The notes under the pieces were generated by a model. That model had not been told where the DNA came from. It ran no database searches and saw only the letters and a list, made by a program, of their open reading frames with translations. This document shows positions 8,501 to 17,540 of a DNA stretch of 64,000 bases, piece by piece (the first letter of the stretch is position 1; the number at the start of each line of letters is the position of its first letter). The position numbers were made by a program, and so were the translations under genes. The stretch is taken from assembly GCA_944323925.1 (NCBI GenBank), contig CALUUI010000001.1:181636-245635 (forward strand). The letters are read 5' to 3'. The DNA comes from Candidatus Gastranaerophilales bacterium (GTDB lineage Bacteria > Cyanobacteriota > Vampirovibrionia > Gastranaerophilales > Gastranaerophilaceae).

Positions 8501-9726
8501 TGGAAAATAAAGATTTTTATTTTGATAAAATAGAAGATGCAATATCAGATTATAAGTCAGGAAAACCTGTTATTATTGCAGATGATGAGCATAGGGAGAA
8601 TGAAGGTGATTTAATTATTGCCGCTCAGTATGCAACCCCTGAAGTTATAAAATTTATGGCAAGTGAGTGTAAGGGGTTAATTTGTTTGGCTATCTCTGAT
8701 GAAATAGCTCAGAAGTTAGATTTACCGCAGATGGTAAATGAAAATAATGAAAGTATGCGTACTGCATTTACTGTTAGTATTGATGCACATGAAAAATATG
8801 GTGTTACAACAGGAATATCGGCTTTTGATAGAGCAAAAACTGTCGAAGTTGCGATTGCTCCGGATTCAACGCCTTCTGATTTGCGTCGCCCAGGGCATTT
8901 ATTTCCGTGCGTAGCGAGAAAAGGCGGAGTCCTTGCTAGAACAGGTCATACAGAAGCTGCAGTTGATCTTGCTAGAATTTGCGGATTAGTTAATGCAGGT
9001 GTTATGTGTGAAATTATGGCTGATGACGGCTCAATGGCTAGAAGAGATGATTTATTTCTCTTTGCTAAAAAACATAATATTAAGTTTATAACAGTTGAAG
9101 ACCTAATTGCATACCGCTTGAAATCTGAAAGAACTGTTACAAGGGAAGCCGAAGCATTTTTACCAACAGAATTTGGTGAGTTTCAAATTATTGGTTATAA
9201 AGATCATTTAACAGGATTTGAGCATGTGGCATTATTGAAAGATGATGGTTCTGACAAAGTGCCTCTCATTAGGGTTCATAGTGAGTGTTTAACCGGTGAT
9301 ATTTTCCATAGTTTAAAATGCGATTGTAATGCGCAATTACATCATGCTCTTAAGATGGTTGATAATTATGGAAAAGGAGCGGTCGTATATCTTAGAAATC
9401 ATGAGGGGCGTGGTATTGGTCTGATTAATAAAATAAAGGCATACCATCTTCAGGAAGAAGGTTTAGATACAGTTGATGCGAATGTTTCTCTTGGGTTTCC
9501 GCCTGACTTAAGAAATTATGGTGTTGGGGCGCAAATTATTTTGGATTTAGGATTTAATAATTTTAAATTGATTACTAATAATCCTAAGAAAATTATTGGT
9601 TTGAAGGGATACGGTCTTAATATTGTTGAAACTATTAATTTAGAGGCAGATGTTACTGAATATAATAAATATTATTTAAAGACAAAACAAGACAGAATGC
9701 AGCATACTTTTAAAGGAGTTTTATGA
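8497..9726 (+). CDS. ribBA: Bifunctional DHBP synthase / GTP cyclohydrolase II
   Basis: 409 aa, the usual fused length. The RibB half (about 1-205) has DDEHRENEGDL and RPGHLFPCVARKGGVLART-type metal/substrate motifs. The RibA half has the zinc cysteines in SECLTGDIFHSLKCDC and the catalytic stretch RNHEGRGIGL. The two halves produce 3,4-dihydroxy-2-butanone 4-phosphate and the GTP-derived pyrimidine precursor. Two ATGs are adjacent (8497 and 8500). Translationally coupled to ribE upstream and to the GNAT gene downstream, each by 4 nt. Confidence 0.96.
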   Translation: MMENKDFYFDKIEDAISDYKSGKPVIIADDEHRENEGDLIIAAQYATPEVIKFMASECKGLICLAISDEIAQKLDLPQMVNENNESMRTAFTVSIDAHEKYGVTTGISAFDRAKTVEVAIAPDSTPSDLRRPGHLFPCVARKGGVLARTGHTEAAVDLARICGLVNAGVMCEIMADDGSMARRDDLFLFAKKHNIKFITVEDLIAYRLKSERTVTREAEAFLPTEFGEFQIIGYKDHLTGFEHVALLKDDGSDKVPLIRVHSECLTGDIFHSLKCDCNAQLHHALKMVDNYGKGAVVYLRNHEGRGIGLINKIKAYHLQEEGLDTVDANVSLGFPPDLRNYGVGAQIILDLGFNNFKLITNNPKKIIGLKGYGLNIVETINLEADVTEYNKYYLKTKQDRMQHTFKGVL

Positions 9727-10706
9727 GCGAAAATATTTACAAAGCTGAGTTGTTAAATCCTACTATGTATAAATTCTTTACAGGAGTTTATAATGATTTT
9801 AAAAGTAAAGCGGTTAGTGATTATGGATTTGAGCTTGAACCGCTTGAATATTTGGATTTTGTAAAGGCTATTGATGAAGGCTTGATCAAATGTATTTCGC
9901 TCCTAGAAAATGATATACCTACTGGTTTTTTAGCTTATGCTACTTCTATTTCTGAGGGAATTGAACTTAATATGGTTCATTTTTTAGGTAAAGATGATAA
10001 AAATATTAAGTTTAAGATTTTGATGGAAAAATTCTTGGAGTTAACAGAGCAGGAAAGGAAGCGTAAAGTAGTTTGTTATCCGCTTTTAGGCGGACAATCT
10101 TCTTTCGTTTCAGAAATTTCAAAATTTGGGTTTAAGTTTGTGGGGCAGGCTGTTTTACGTTTTAAATTCGGAAATTCGCAAAGTGAAAGAATTCTTGATA
10201 ATGTTAAACAGGTACATCTCCCTGAGCAATATAGAATTACAAGTTGGTCTGAAGAGTATCTTACACAAGCAATTGAACTCATTCTTGAAAACTTTAAAGA
10301 CACTGCTGATGCTTTATTTGATACAAGATTTAGAAGTTATAACGGTGTTGAAGATATTATTAATAAAATTGTAGAAGGAATTTATGGTCAATTTTTAGAT
10401 AAGGGTACAAGTGTTTTGTTATGTGAAGATAGAGTTGTAGGAATAGTTTTTGCTAATTTAACAACTTCTGAAATTGCTAATATTCCTCTTGTTGCGGTAT
10501 CTAAAAAACATAGAGGTAAAGGGTTTGCTAGGCAGCTTGTTTACCGTACTGTGAGAACGATATTTGATGATGCAAAATTAGCTGAAAATTCTTGTAAAGA
10601 GATTAACGTTACAACCGAGACTAATAACTATAGAGCTTTAAAAATGTATAGACATGTGGGATTTAAGGAAGACTTTTGCTACCCTCAAGCCTATTTAGAA
10701 GCGTAA
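9723..10706 (+). CDS. GNAT-family N-acetyltransferase, 327 aa
   Basis: The C-terminal half (about 165-327) is a GNAT fold. The acetyl-CoA loop is VSKKHRGKGFARQLV, followed by NVTTETNNYRALKMYRHVGF, the typical motif B region. The N-terminal 150 residues are a second, degenerate GNAT-like half without a clear acetyl-CoA loop. Substrate unknown. The ATGA overlap with ribBA suggests cotranscription; a link to flavin metabolism is not evident from sequence. Confidence 0.85.
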   Translation: MSENIYKAELLNPTMYKFFTGVYNDFKSKAVSDYGFELEPLEYLDFVKAIDEGLIKCISLLENDIPTGFLAYATSISEGIELNMVHFLGKDDKNIKFKILMEKFLELTEQERKRKVVCYPLLGGQSSFVSEISKFGFKFVGQAVLRFKFGNSQSERILDNVKQVHLPEQYRITSWSEEYLTQAIELILENFKDTADALFDTRFRSYNGVEDIINKIVEGIYGQFLDKGTSVLLCEDRVVGIVFANLTTSEIANIPLVAVSKKHRGKGFARQLVYRTVRTIFDDAKLAENSCKEINVTTETNNYRALKMYRHVGFKEDFCYPQAYLEA

Positions 10707-10710
10707 TAAT

Positions 10711-11190
10711 TTAATTGAAAAAATGTTTCCAGTATTGGTGAGCTAATAGTGCAAAGCATAAACCATATATAGCTCCTGCAAAGACTTGTAATGGTGTATG
10801 CCCAAGAAGTTCTTTTAATCTTCCACCGAATTGTGCTATATCGTGTTTGTAAAAATCTTGTATAATTTTGTTTAAACAAGCTGCTTGCTTGCCTGCGGCT
10901 CTTCTTACTCCTGCTGCATCATACATTACAACTAACGCAAAGCCTGTTGCAAGTGCAAAATCTATAGAAGTGAAACCTGATAAAATTCCTATTACAACGG
11001 CAAGTGCCACTACTCCGGCTGAGTGGGAACTAGGCATTCCACCTGTTGTTGTAAATAATGTTAAATCTATTTCTCGTTTAGTTGCCAAATGAAGAAAAAA
11101 CTTTATACATTGGGCTGTGAAAGCTGATGCTAGACCTATTAATAATGCTTCCATACCTGTACCGTATATTTTAGTTAATAATTCTGTCAC
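10711..11190 (-). CDS. Divergent PAP2 family membrane protein (DUF212/YuiD)
   Basis: 159 aa with four or five hydrophobic segments. The family signature is complete: GGMPSSHSA (near residue 50), DAAGVRRAAGKQA and a C-terminal LLGHTPLQV with a conserved His. These correspond to acid-phosphatase/PAP2 active-site motifs, so a lipid or prenyl phosphate phosphatase role is plausible. It sits 2 nt after a prenyl synthetase gene on the same strand, which supports prenyl phosphate as substrate, but this is inference. Confidence 0.88.
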   Translation of the reverse strand: MTELLTKIYGTGMEALLIGLASAFTAQCIKFFLHLATKREIDLTLFTTTGGMPSSHSAGVVALAVVIGILSGFTSIDFALATGFALVVMYDAAGVRRAAGKQAACLNKIIQDFYKHDIAQFGGRLKELLGHTPLQVFAGAIYGLCFALLAHQYWKHFFN

Positions 11191-11192
11191 TT

Positions 11193-12071
11193 TTACTTCC
11201 TCGTATTCAATCTTTTTTCTATTTTGCCGAGTATTTCTTCAAATATTTCGGAACCATACTTATCTATTATATCATGACATTCTTTAATTAAAAGCAGACA
11301 TTTACTAATTGCATTTTCTAAACCATATAAAGTCGTGTAGGTAAGTTTTTCAGCTTGTTTATCTTTACCTATTGTTTTTCCCATTTCTTCAAAGGTTGAA
11401 ATTTCATCCATAATATCATCATAGATTTGAAATGCTTCTCCAAACTTTAGAGCAAATTCATCTAGCTCTAATGTTGTTTCCTCGTTTGTGGCGGCTATTA
11501 TGCAGGCTGTTTTTATTGCAAGCCTGAACAGTACCGCTGTTTTATGAATATGAATATAAGATAGTGTTTCTTCCTTATCTTTTTCAAAGTGTTGTTTTTC
11601 ACTTTCTATATCAACAATCTGACCGCCTATTAATCCATATGCCCCTGCTGCTTTTGTGTATTCGTGTATAATTTTAAGTATTTGCTCAGCGGTTAGACCT
11701 GTTGATTTTTCAATAATTGTTTGAGGTGCATATGTTAATAATGCATCGCCTGCAAGTACAGCTGCTGCTTCTCCAAATACTTTATGATTTGAAGGTTTCC
11801 CTCTTCTGTAGTCATCATTATCCATACAGGGTAAATCATCGTGAATTAGGCTTTGGACGTGTAGCATTTCTATAGCACAGGCTGTTGGAAGAGCTGTTTC
11901 AAGGTTTTTTCCAAGCATCCGAACTGTTTCTAAACACATTACTGGGCGCAGACGCTTACCTTTTAATGATAGAGTATATTTCATCGATTCAAATATTGTT
12001 TGGGGATATTTGATTTCTAAGTACTCGTCAAGTTTTTCATTTACTAATTTAATCAGTTCTTCCATCATCAT
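11193..12071 (-). CDS. ispA: Short-chain polyprenyl diphosphate synthase (FPP/GGPP type)
   Basis: 292 aa. The first Asp-rich motif is DDLPCMDNDDYRRG and the second is DDIMDE, where substrate diphosphates bind via magnesium. GKRLRP and the QxxD-like GGQIVD are present. Product length cannot be read with confidence: farnesyl or geranylgeranyl diphosphate. Three consecutive ATGs occur; an AAGGA lies 5 nt before the first. It overlaps rsgA by 23 nt and is followed by the DUF212 gene. Confidence 0.9.
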   Translation of the reverse strand: MMMEELIKLVNEKLDEYLEIKYPQTIFESMKYTLSLKGKRLRPVMCLETVRMLGKNLETALPTACAIEMLHVQSLIHDDLPCMDNDDYRRGKPSNHKVFGEAAAVLAGDALLTYAPQTIIEKSTGLTAEQILKIIHEYTKAAGAYGLIGGQIVDIESEKQHFEKDKEETLSYIHIHKTAVLFRLAIKTACIIAATNEETTLELDEFALKFGEAFQIYDDIMDEISTFEEMGKTIGKDKQAEKLTYTTLYGLENAISKCLLLIKECHDIIDKYGSEIFEEILGKIEKRLNTRK

Positions 12072-13053
12072 TTAGTTCCTTATATAAATTCTGTTTTTGT
12101 GTTTTTCTTGATGTATTTCTACTTTTTGCACTTATTTTTGCAACGGTTTTATTCCCTTGTGTTTTTTCTTTATGTTCTACTTTATTCCCTTCATATTTTA
12201 TTTTGTTTTTATAAACTTTGGCTTCTTCAACAAATTCAAGATAGCTTGAGTAGCGTGTTTCATCAATTTTATCGAGATGCTCCAGTATCTTGCATCCATC
12301 TTCAGAAATGTGTAAGCAGTCAGGATATTTACAATCTTCTCTATATTCACGCATTTCTTTAAATAGTAAATCTACATCTTGTGGAAGAAGGAATTCAAAT
12401 TTGAGGTTTGAAAATCCAGGAGTGTCTATAATTCTATAACTATTATTAATGTCTATTATTTCGCAATGCCTTGTTGTATGAGTACCTTTATGGGTTTTGT
12501 TACTTACTTCCTTTGTCCTTAATGATAAATTGGGGTTGATTGCGTTAATTAAACTTGATTTTCCTACCCCTGAACTACCGCATAATACGGAAGTCTTATT
12601 ATTAAGAACTTCTATTAATTCAGAAATTCCGTCTTTTTCTTTTGCTGAAGTGAAAATGATTTTGTATCCAAGTGTTTCATAGATTGATTTTATTTGATTC
12701 AGTAGTTCATCATTTGAAATTAGGTCATCCTTATTAAAACAGAGTATAGGCTCAATTTTATAATATTCGGAAAAGGCTATATATCTGTTTAATTGGTTAA
12801 AGTTTAAGTCAGGGTTTTTGAGAGCGGAAACTATTATTACTTGATCTACATTTGCAACGGAAGGTCTTGGAATATAATTCCCACGTGGAAGAATTTTGGT
12901 GATGGCGTTATTCGCTACTTCTACATAATCGCCAACTAAAGGCTTTTTCCCTTGCTTCTTTAATATTTCTCTTAGTTTACATTCTTGCAGAACATTATTT
13001 GTCCATACGTAATAAAAATCAGAATGTATCTTGAATATTTGACCTTTTTGCAT
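12049..13053 (-). CDS. rsgA: Ribosome small-subunit GTPase RsgA
   Basis: 334 aa. Circularly permuted GTPase: G4 (FNKDDL) and G5 (TSAKE) precede G1 (GSSGVGKSSL) and G3 (DTPGF). The N-terminal OB fold covers about residues 1-65. The zinc site CKYPDCLH plus a second Cys lies near 240-255. Acts in late 30S maturation by releasing assembly factors. The C-terminal 50 residues are a Lys/Arg-rich extension likely to touch rRNA. First gene of a minus-strand operon with ispA and DUF212. Confidence 0.95.
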   Translation of the reverse strand: MQKGQIFKIHSDFYYVWTNNVLQECKLREILKKQGKKPLVGDYVEVANNAITKILPRGNYIPRPSVANVDQVIIVSALKNPDLNFNQLNRYIAFSEYYKIEPILCFNKDDLISNDELLNQIKSIYETLGYKIIFTSAKEKDGISELIEVLNNKTSVLCGSSGVGKSSLINAINPNLSLRTKEVSNKTHKGTHTTRHCEIIDINNSYRIIDTPGFSNLKFEFLLPQDVDLLFKEMREYREDCKYPDCLHISEDGCKILEHLDKIDETRYSSYLEFVEEAKVYKNKIKYEGNKVEHKEKTQGNKTVAKISAKSRNTSRKTQKQNLYKELNDDGRTD

Positions 13054-13059
13054 AGGTCT

Positions 13060-13065
13060 ATTTTA
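13060..13065 (-). promoter_or_regulatory. -10 box, leaderless rsgA
   Basis: TAAAAT on the minus strand, 6 nt from the rsgA ATG, with no Shine-Dalgarno between. Confidence 0.6.
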
Positions 13066-13094
13066 CTTCAATAATATAAATTTATCTATAGGAG

Positions 13095-13439
13095 TTATTC
13101 TTCTTCCTCTTTTTCAACTTCCCATTTTTTAACATCAAATTTTAAATCTGTAACTTTGATTTTAAGTGTTTTCATATAAGGTTCGAGCTTAGCAAGCAGC
13201 ATTGCTTTACAAAGGGTTAATTCTTGAGCTACGATTGAATTTTCACATGCAATTATCATTAAGCCTCTTCCGCCCATCACCCAAGGTCGAGATTTATCTT
13301 TATATTTTGACGAAACAATTTTTTTCCAAAAGGTATATAAGTTTGAACGAGTGACAGCTTTTTTTATTTCTTTATTATCAAGCATTGCTGTGATTATCTC
13401 GTCTGCGGATTCAAAATTTGTATATAATATTTTTTTCAT
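13095..13439 (-). CDS. DciA/DUF721-family protein
   Basis: 114 aa. The pattern FWKKIV, then KSRPWVMGGRGLMIIACENSIVAQEL, then ILKVTDLKF-like strands matches the DUF721/DciA KH-like domain. DciA loads the replicative helicase in bacteria lacking DnaC. The C-terminus is a short acidic tail. A weak ribosome site (AAAAAGG) precedes the ATG. It is divergent from the DHH gene with only 29 nt between start codons. Confidence 0.65.
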   Translation of the reverse strand: MKKILYTNFESADEIITAMLDNKEIKKAVTRSNLYTFWKKIVSSKYKDKSRPWVMGGRGLMIIACENSIVAQELTLCKAMLLAKLEPYMKTLKIKVTDLKFDVKKWEVEKEEEE

Positions 13440-13451
13440 TTTACCTTTTTG

Positions 13452-13460
13452 TGATAATAT
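13452..13460 (+). promoter_or_regulatory. Extended -10 for the DHH gene, overlapping divergent promoter
   Basis: TGA-TAATAT, 8 nt before the ATG at 13469. The complement of the same bases (TATATT) is the best -10 for the minus-strand dciA-like gene, so two promoters interlock in a 29-nt gap. Confidence 0.5.
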
Positions 13461-13468
13461 AGACTAAT

Positions 13469-14425
13469 ATGAATAAGATTAACTTTGATGATATCATAAA
13501 AAAATCGTCTAAGATACTTATAACTTCTCATATAAACCCTGACGGAGATACCTTGGGTACTATGTGTGCGCTTTATGGTGGAATATATGAGAATTTTAAA
13601 AAGCAAGCAGATATGTTTATATCATCAAAGGTGCCTTATACATACAGAGATTTACCATTTGTAAATTTGGCAAAATCGTCTTATGATAAGTCTTTAGTTT
13701 ACGATTTGGTTATTAGCGTTGATGTTGCAGCAAAAGATAGAATGGGTGAGTCTATTGAACTTTTTGATAAAGCAAAAATGACTTTGAATATTGATCACCA
13801 TAAGACAAATCCTTTGTATGGAAAAGAGAACTTGGTTGACCCTTCTGCTGCCTCTGCCGGCATGATTTTGTATAAGTATTTTAAAGAAAATAACTGGAAA
13901 ATTAATTTACCAATTGCTGAGTGTCTATATGTGTCAATATTAACAGACACTGGCGGCTTTAGATATGAGAATACATCCGCAGAAGTTTTAAAAATTGCAA
14001 GTGAGCTTGTTGATCTGGGCGTTAATCCTAATAAAATTTTTAGATCTGTTTATGAAACCAAAACAAAGCATAATGTAATGTTTCAAGCAGATGTAATAAG
14101 TAAAGCGAAGTTCTGTAGTGATGATAAAATTGCTTATGCTGTTGTGTATAAAAAGGATTTGGAAAAGTATACTTCAACTGAAGATTTTACTGAAGGTTTG
14201 GTTGAAAAGCTCAGGGCGATAGATAGTGTAGAAGCGGCATTTTTAGTAAAAGAGATTGATTCAAAGTCGTGTAAAATTTCAATGAGGTCTAAAAATATTG
14301 ATGTTGCAGAAGTTTGCAGCTCATTTTGTGGCGGGGGACATACTTTTGCTGCCGGTTGTGTTATAAAATCTTCTGTTAGTCTGGCTGTTAAAAAGATTGT
14401 AAATTTGCTTAATGAGAGAGTATGA
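13469..14425 (+). CDS. DHH/DHHA1 phosphoesterase (NrnA-like)
   Basis: 318 aa. Metal motifs in order: HINPDGD (DHH motif I), SVDVAAKDR (motif II), NIDHHKTN (the DHH signature) and DTGGFRYENT. The C-terminal DHHA1 RNA-binding signature is GGGHTFAAGC. Likely degrades nanoRNA, pAp or cyclic dinucleotides as in Bacillus NrnA. No membrane or CBS domains. No Shine-Dalgarno; probably near-leaderless. Overlaps the next gene by 4 nt. Confidence 0.93.
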   Translation: MNKINFDDIIKKSSKILITSHINPDGDTLGTMCALYGGIYENFKKQADMFISSKVPYTYRDLPFVNLAKSSYDKSLVYDLVISVDVAAKDRMGESIELFDKAKMTLNIDHHKTNPLYGKENLVDPSAASAGMILYKYFKENNWKINLPIAECLYVSILTDTGGFRYENTSAEVLKIASELVDLGVNPNKIFRSVYETKTKHNVMFQADVISKAKFCSDDKIAYAVVYKKDLEKYTSTEDFTEGLVEKLRAIDSVEAAFLVKEIDSKSCKISMRSKNIDVAEVCSSFCGGGHTFAAGCVIKSSVSLAVKKIVNLLNERV

Positions 14426-15318
14426 AAAAGTATCTTAAAGTTATAAAAAGTATTATTAAATCTGTTATAGATAATGATTTTTCAGGCATGGCAGCCGAAA
14501 TGGGCTTTATGCTTATTATTGGCATATTCCCTTTTGCTTTGTTTTTAATAGAGATTTTTAGTAGGCTTGGTCGGAAGTCTTTCGTTAATCCTATATTTAT
14601 TGCTTTAAGTAAAGTTATGCCAAGTGATGCACTGGATTTAATCCGTTCTGTTATTAATGAGGTGTCTTTTTATGAAAAGGGTGGTTTGCTTGCAATAATA
14701 GGCTTTGTAATAACTGTGATACTTTCAACAAATGCTATGGCAGTTGTCCTTAAAGGCTTAAATCGCGCATATAAAGTAGAGGAAACCCGTTCTTTTATTT
14801 ATACAAGATTACTTTCTCTTACGATGGTGTTTGTAAATACGGCTATTTTATTTTTAACAGTTAACCTTATTGTATTTGGTAAAGTAATACTTAAATTTTT
14901 GACGACATCATTAGGGCTTGATATAGATATTGCAAATGCTATTTTGATATTACGTTGGCCTGTCGCTTTCTTAGCGTTGTTTGTTTTAGCATATTTACAA
15001 TACTATATTTTACCTGATTTGAGTGGAAAAGAACTCTTAAGACGAAAAAGTGCTTTTCCGGGGACTATGTTCTTTTGTATATCTTGGTTGGCAGGTTCTT
15101 GGTGGTTTTCTGTTTATGTAAATAATTTACATACTTATAACTTCGTATATGGTACTATTGGTGCTTTTGCTGTACTTATGGTTTGGCTCTATTATACATC
15201 TACGCTTATATTAATAGGTGGTGAAATAAACTCTCAGTTGTATAATGTTCTTGAGCGAAAAGAGATTATTCAAGAAAAGAAGAAAAATAAAACATTGGAG
15301 GATAGTTCTGGTGAGTGA
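14422..15318 (+). CDS. YihY/BrkB-family inner-membrane protein
   Basis: 298 aa with six hydrophobic segments. An early AAEMGFMLIIGIFPFALFL segment corresponds to the family's ALAFxxLLALxP region. The C-terminal FVYGTIGAFAVLMVWLYYTS followed by LIGGEINSQL is diagnostic of YihY/BrkB (older name RNase BN). Function in the family is unsettled. Translationally coupled to the DHH gene and overlapping the HIT gene. Confidence 0.9.
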   Translation: MKKYLKVIKSIIKSVIDNDFSGMAAEMGFMLIIGIFPFALFLIEIFSRLGRKSFVNPIFIALSKVMPSDALDLIRSVINEVSFYEKGGLLAIIGFVITVILSTNAMAVVLKGLNRAYKVEETRSFIYTRLLSLTMVFVNTAILFLTVNLIVFGKVILKFLTTSLGLDIDIANAILILRWPVAFLALFVLAYLQYYILPDLSGKELLRRKSAFPGTMFFCISWLAGSWWFSVYVNNLHTYNFVYGTIGAFAVLMVWLYYTSTLILIGGEINSQLYNVLERKEIIQEKKKNKTLEDSSGE

Positions 15319-15634
15319 TTGTATTTTTTGTAAAATAGCTAATGGTGAATTTAATACACCATTTGTTTATGAAACAGAAGATTTGGTTGCTTTTAATGAT
15401 ATAAATCCCAAAGCTGATTATCATGTTTTGGTTCTACCTAAGAAGCATATCGAATCTTTAAATGAAGTTGATGATGAAAAATTATTGGCAAAATTGATGA
15501 TGGGTGTTAAGGCTGTTACAGAAAAACTTGGATTAAAATCTTTTAAAACAGTCATTAATACTGGACGAGAAGCCGGACAAGAAGTTTTTCATCTTCATAT
15601 ACATGTATTATCAGGAAATATAAAAGGAGTCTAA
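15311..15634 (+). CDS. HIT-family nucleotide hydrolase (HinT-like)
   Basis: The frame opens at 15245, but the family N-terminus (SDCIFCKIANGE) begins at GTG 15311, which has GGAGG nine bases upstream; I take that start (107 aa). The active site HLHIHVLSG (HxHxHxx) is near the C-terminus. Hydrolyses nucleoside phosphoramidates in the HinT family. It overlaps the YihY gene by 8 nt. Confidence 0.93.
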   Translation: MSDCIFCKIANGEFNTPFVYETEDLVAFNDINPKADYHVLVLPKKHIESLNEVDDEKLLAKLMMGVKAVTEKLGLKSFKTVINTGREAGQEVFHLHIHVLSGNIKGV

Positions 15635-15635
15635 A

Positions 15636-16481
15636 ATGAGTGAATTTTATAAAGAAATTACGCCTGCCGGTTTTGGAATTGCTATTAAGCAAAAATCAGT
15701 ACTTTTTTCTGAACAATCAGAGTTTCAAAAGGTTGAAATAATTGATTCAGATAGTGAATTGGGTAAAATTCTAACCTTAGATGATTTAATGATGACAACA
15801 GAGGGTGATGAATTTTATTATCATGAAATGATTTCTCATATTCCTATGATGCATCATAAAAATCCTGAAACCGTTCTTGTAATTGGTGGCGGAGATGGTG
15901 GCACCGTTAGAGAAGTATTAAAACATTCTTCAGTTAAAAAAGTAGTTTTATGCGAAATAGATGGTATGGTTATAGATGCTTGTAAAAAATATTTACCTAC
16001 TATTGCTTGCGGATTGGATGATCCTCGTGTAGAAATTAAAGTAGAAGATGCTATTGAGTATATTAAAGATAAAAAAAATGAGTTTGATATCGTTTTAATA
16101 GATTCAACCGACCCTATGGGACCTGGTGAAGGTTTGTTTACAGAAGAATTTTATACCAACGTTAAAAACTCTCTTAAAAAAGGTGGTATTGTTTCTGCTC
16201 AGTCTGAATCTCCGGTTGTTAATAAGAATGAAATTAAGAAGATGTACAAACTATTGAAAAAAGTTTTTCCGATATGTTCAACTTTTACATCTCCAATTCC
16301 TACATATCCAGGTGGATATTGGACTTGGGCGTTCTGCTCTGTTGAGGTTGAGCCACTTTCTTATTATGCTGATGATAGAGCTGCAGAGATTACAAAATCT
16401 TGTAAAATCTATAACAAAGAGTATCATAATGCAAGATTTGCCCTACCTAACTACTTAAAGCAGTTGTTAGAAGATTGTTAG
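15636..16481 (+). CDS. speE: Spermidine synthase
   Basis: 281 aa. Aminopropyltransferase: transfers aminopropyl from decarboxylated AdoMet to putrescine. The AdoMet-binding VLVIGGGDGGTVREVLKH, the acidic VVLCEIDGMV and the catalytic DSTDPMGPGEGLF are all present, as is the Tyr/His gatekeeper stretch YHEMISHIPM. Good AAAGGAG ribosome site. Last gene of the DHH-YihY-HIT-speE unit, followed by a terminator. Confidence 0.95.
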   Translation: MSEFYKEITPAGFGIAIKQKSVLFSEQSEFQKVEIIDSDSELGKILTLDDLMMTTEGDEFYYHEMISHIPMMHHKNPETVLVIGGGDGGTVREVLKHSSVKKVVLCEIDGMVIDACKKYLPTIACGLDDPRVEIKVEDAIEYIKDKKNEFDIVLIDSTDPMGPGEGLFTEEFYTNVKNSLKKGGIVSAQSESPVVNKNEIKKMYKLLKKVFPICSTFTSPIPTYPGGYWTWAFCSVEVEPLSYYADDRAAEITKSCKIYNKEYHNARFALPNYLKQLLEDC

Positions 16482-16500
16482 ATTTATTCAAAAAAATAAA

Positions 16501-16533
16501 AAAAGGTGTGGAATATTTCTCCATGCCTTTTTT
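16501..16533 (+). terminator. Intrinsic terminator after speE
   Basis: 12-bp stem (16501-16512 with 16520-16531, two G-U pairs), 7-nt loop, ending in a T-run to 16533. Confidence 0.85.
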
Positions 16534-16577
16534 GTTATTAAAATTATATAAAAATTTTTTATTCAAGTTAAACTTAG

Positions 16578-16586
16578 TGATATAAT
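16578..16586 (+). promoter_or_regulatory. Extended -10 promoter, leaderless panE
   Basis: TGA-TATAAT with 6 nt to the panE ATG and no ribosome site. Immediately follows the speE terminator. Confidence 0.75.
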
Positions 16587-16592
16587 TTTTAT

Positions 16593-17540
16593 ATGAATGA
16601 GATAAAAAACGTTTTAGTATGCGGATTGGGTGCTGTTGGAACAGCGTTTGCGGTTAAAATTTTAAATTCTAAACCCGAGAGCTTAAAAGTATTGGTTGAT
16701 GAGGAGCGCTACAATAGATATAAAGAAAATCCAAGACTGTTGAATGGTAAAGTTTTGAACTTTGATTATATTTTGCCTGACAGAATGGATTATAAAGCTG
16801 ATTTAATACTTATAGCTGTTAAGTATAATGCTCTTGATGAAGTGATTTATAATATTAAAAACTTTGTCAAATCAGACACGGTTATATTATCTTTGTTAAA
16901 TGGTGTGACAAGTGAAGCAAAGATAGCCGAAAGTTATGGTTGGGATAAACTTTTGTTGTCTTTTTTTATTGGGCACAGCGCAATGAGATGCGGGTCAAAA
17001 ATAGAGCATGATGGGGTCGCGACGATTGTTTTTGGAGCAAAAGAAAATAATGTACTTTATGATGAGAAGATTCAAAAAGTCGTTAGATATTTAGAATCCG
17101 TTAAAATAGATTATAAATTACCAAATGATATGAGAAGGGCGTTATGGCTTAAATTCATGCTAAACGTAGCTTGTAACCAATTATCAGCAGTATTAGGTAT
17201 GACATTTGGTGAAATGCTTACAAGCAGCAAGTTTATGGAAATGGCAAAATCTGTGATGAAAGAGGTCGAACTCTGCGCAAAAGCTGAGGGGATTAATAAA
17301 ACCGAAACAATGATTGATGAAGTTATATCTCATATGCAAACAATGATTCCTGAAGGAAAAACTTCTATGTTACAAGATGTAGAAGCAGGTCGAGAAACGG
17401 AAGTTGATAACTTTGCAGGTACGGTTATTGAGTTTGGAGAAAAGTATAATATTCCAACTCCTTACAATTCAATGTTAAGGCAAATGATTGATATTATATA
17501 TGAGAAAGAACATCAATCAGTGAATCTTGTAACTTTATAG
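16593..17540 (+). CDS. panE: 2-dehydropantoate 2-reductase
   Basis: 315 aa. NADPH-binding GLGAVGTAFA at the N-terminus, AVKYNALDEV (catalytic Lys region), LLNGVTSE and the C-terminal KFMLNVACNQLSAVLG helix with family Asn residues. Reduces ketopantoate to pantoate in coenzyme A synthesis; coaX elsewhere in this window belongs to the same pathway. The last 47 nt overlap the convergent lipM-like gene. Confidence 0.9.
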   Translation: MNEIKNVLVCGLGAVGTAFAVKILNSKPESLKVLVDEERYNRYKENPRLLNGKVLNFDYILPDRMDYKADLILIAVKYNALDEVIYNIKNFVKSDTVILSLLNGVTSEAKIAESYGWDKLLLSFFIGHSAMRCGSKIEHDGVATIVFGAKENNVLYDEKIQKVVRYLESVKIDYKLPNDMRRALWLKFMLNVACNQLSAVLGMTFGEMLTSSKFMEMAKSVMKEVELCAKAEGINKTETMIDEVISHMQTMIPEGKTSMLQDVEAGRETEVDNFAGTVIEFGEKYNIPTPYNSMLRQMIDIIYEKEHQSVNLVTL

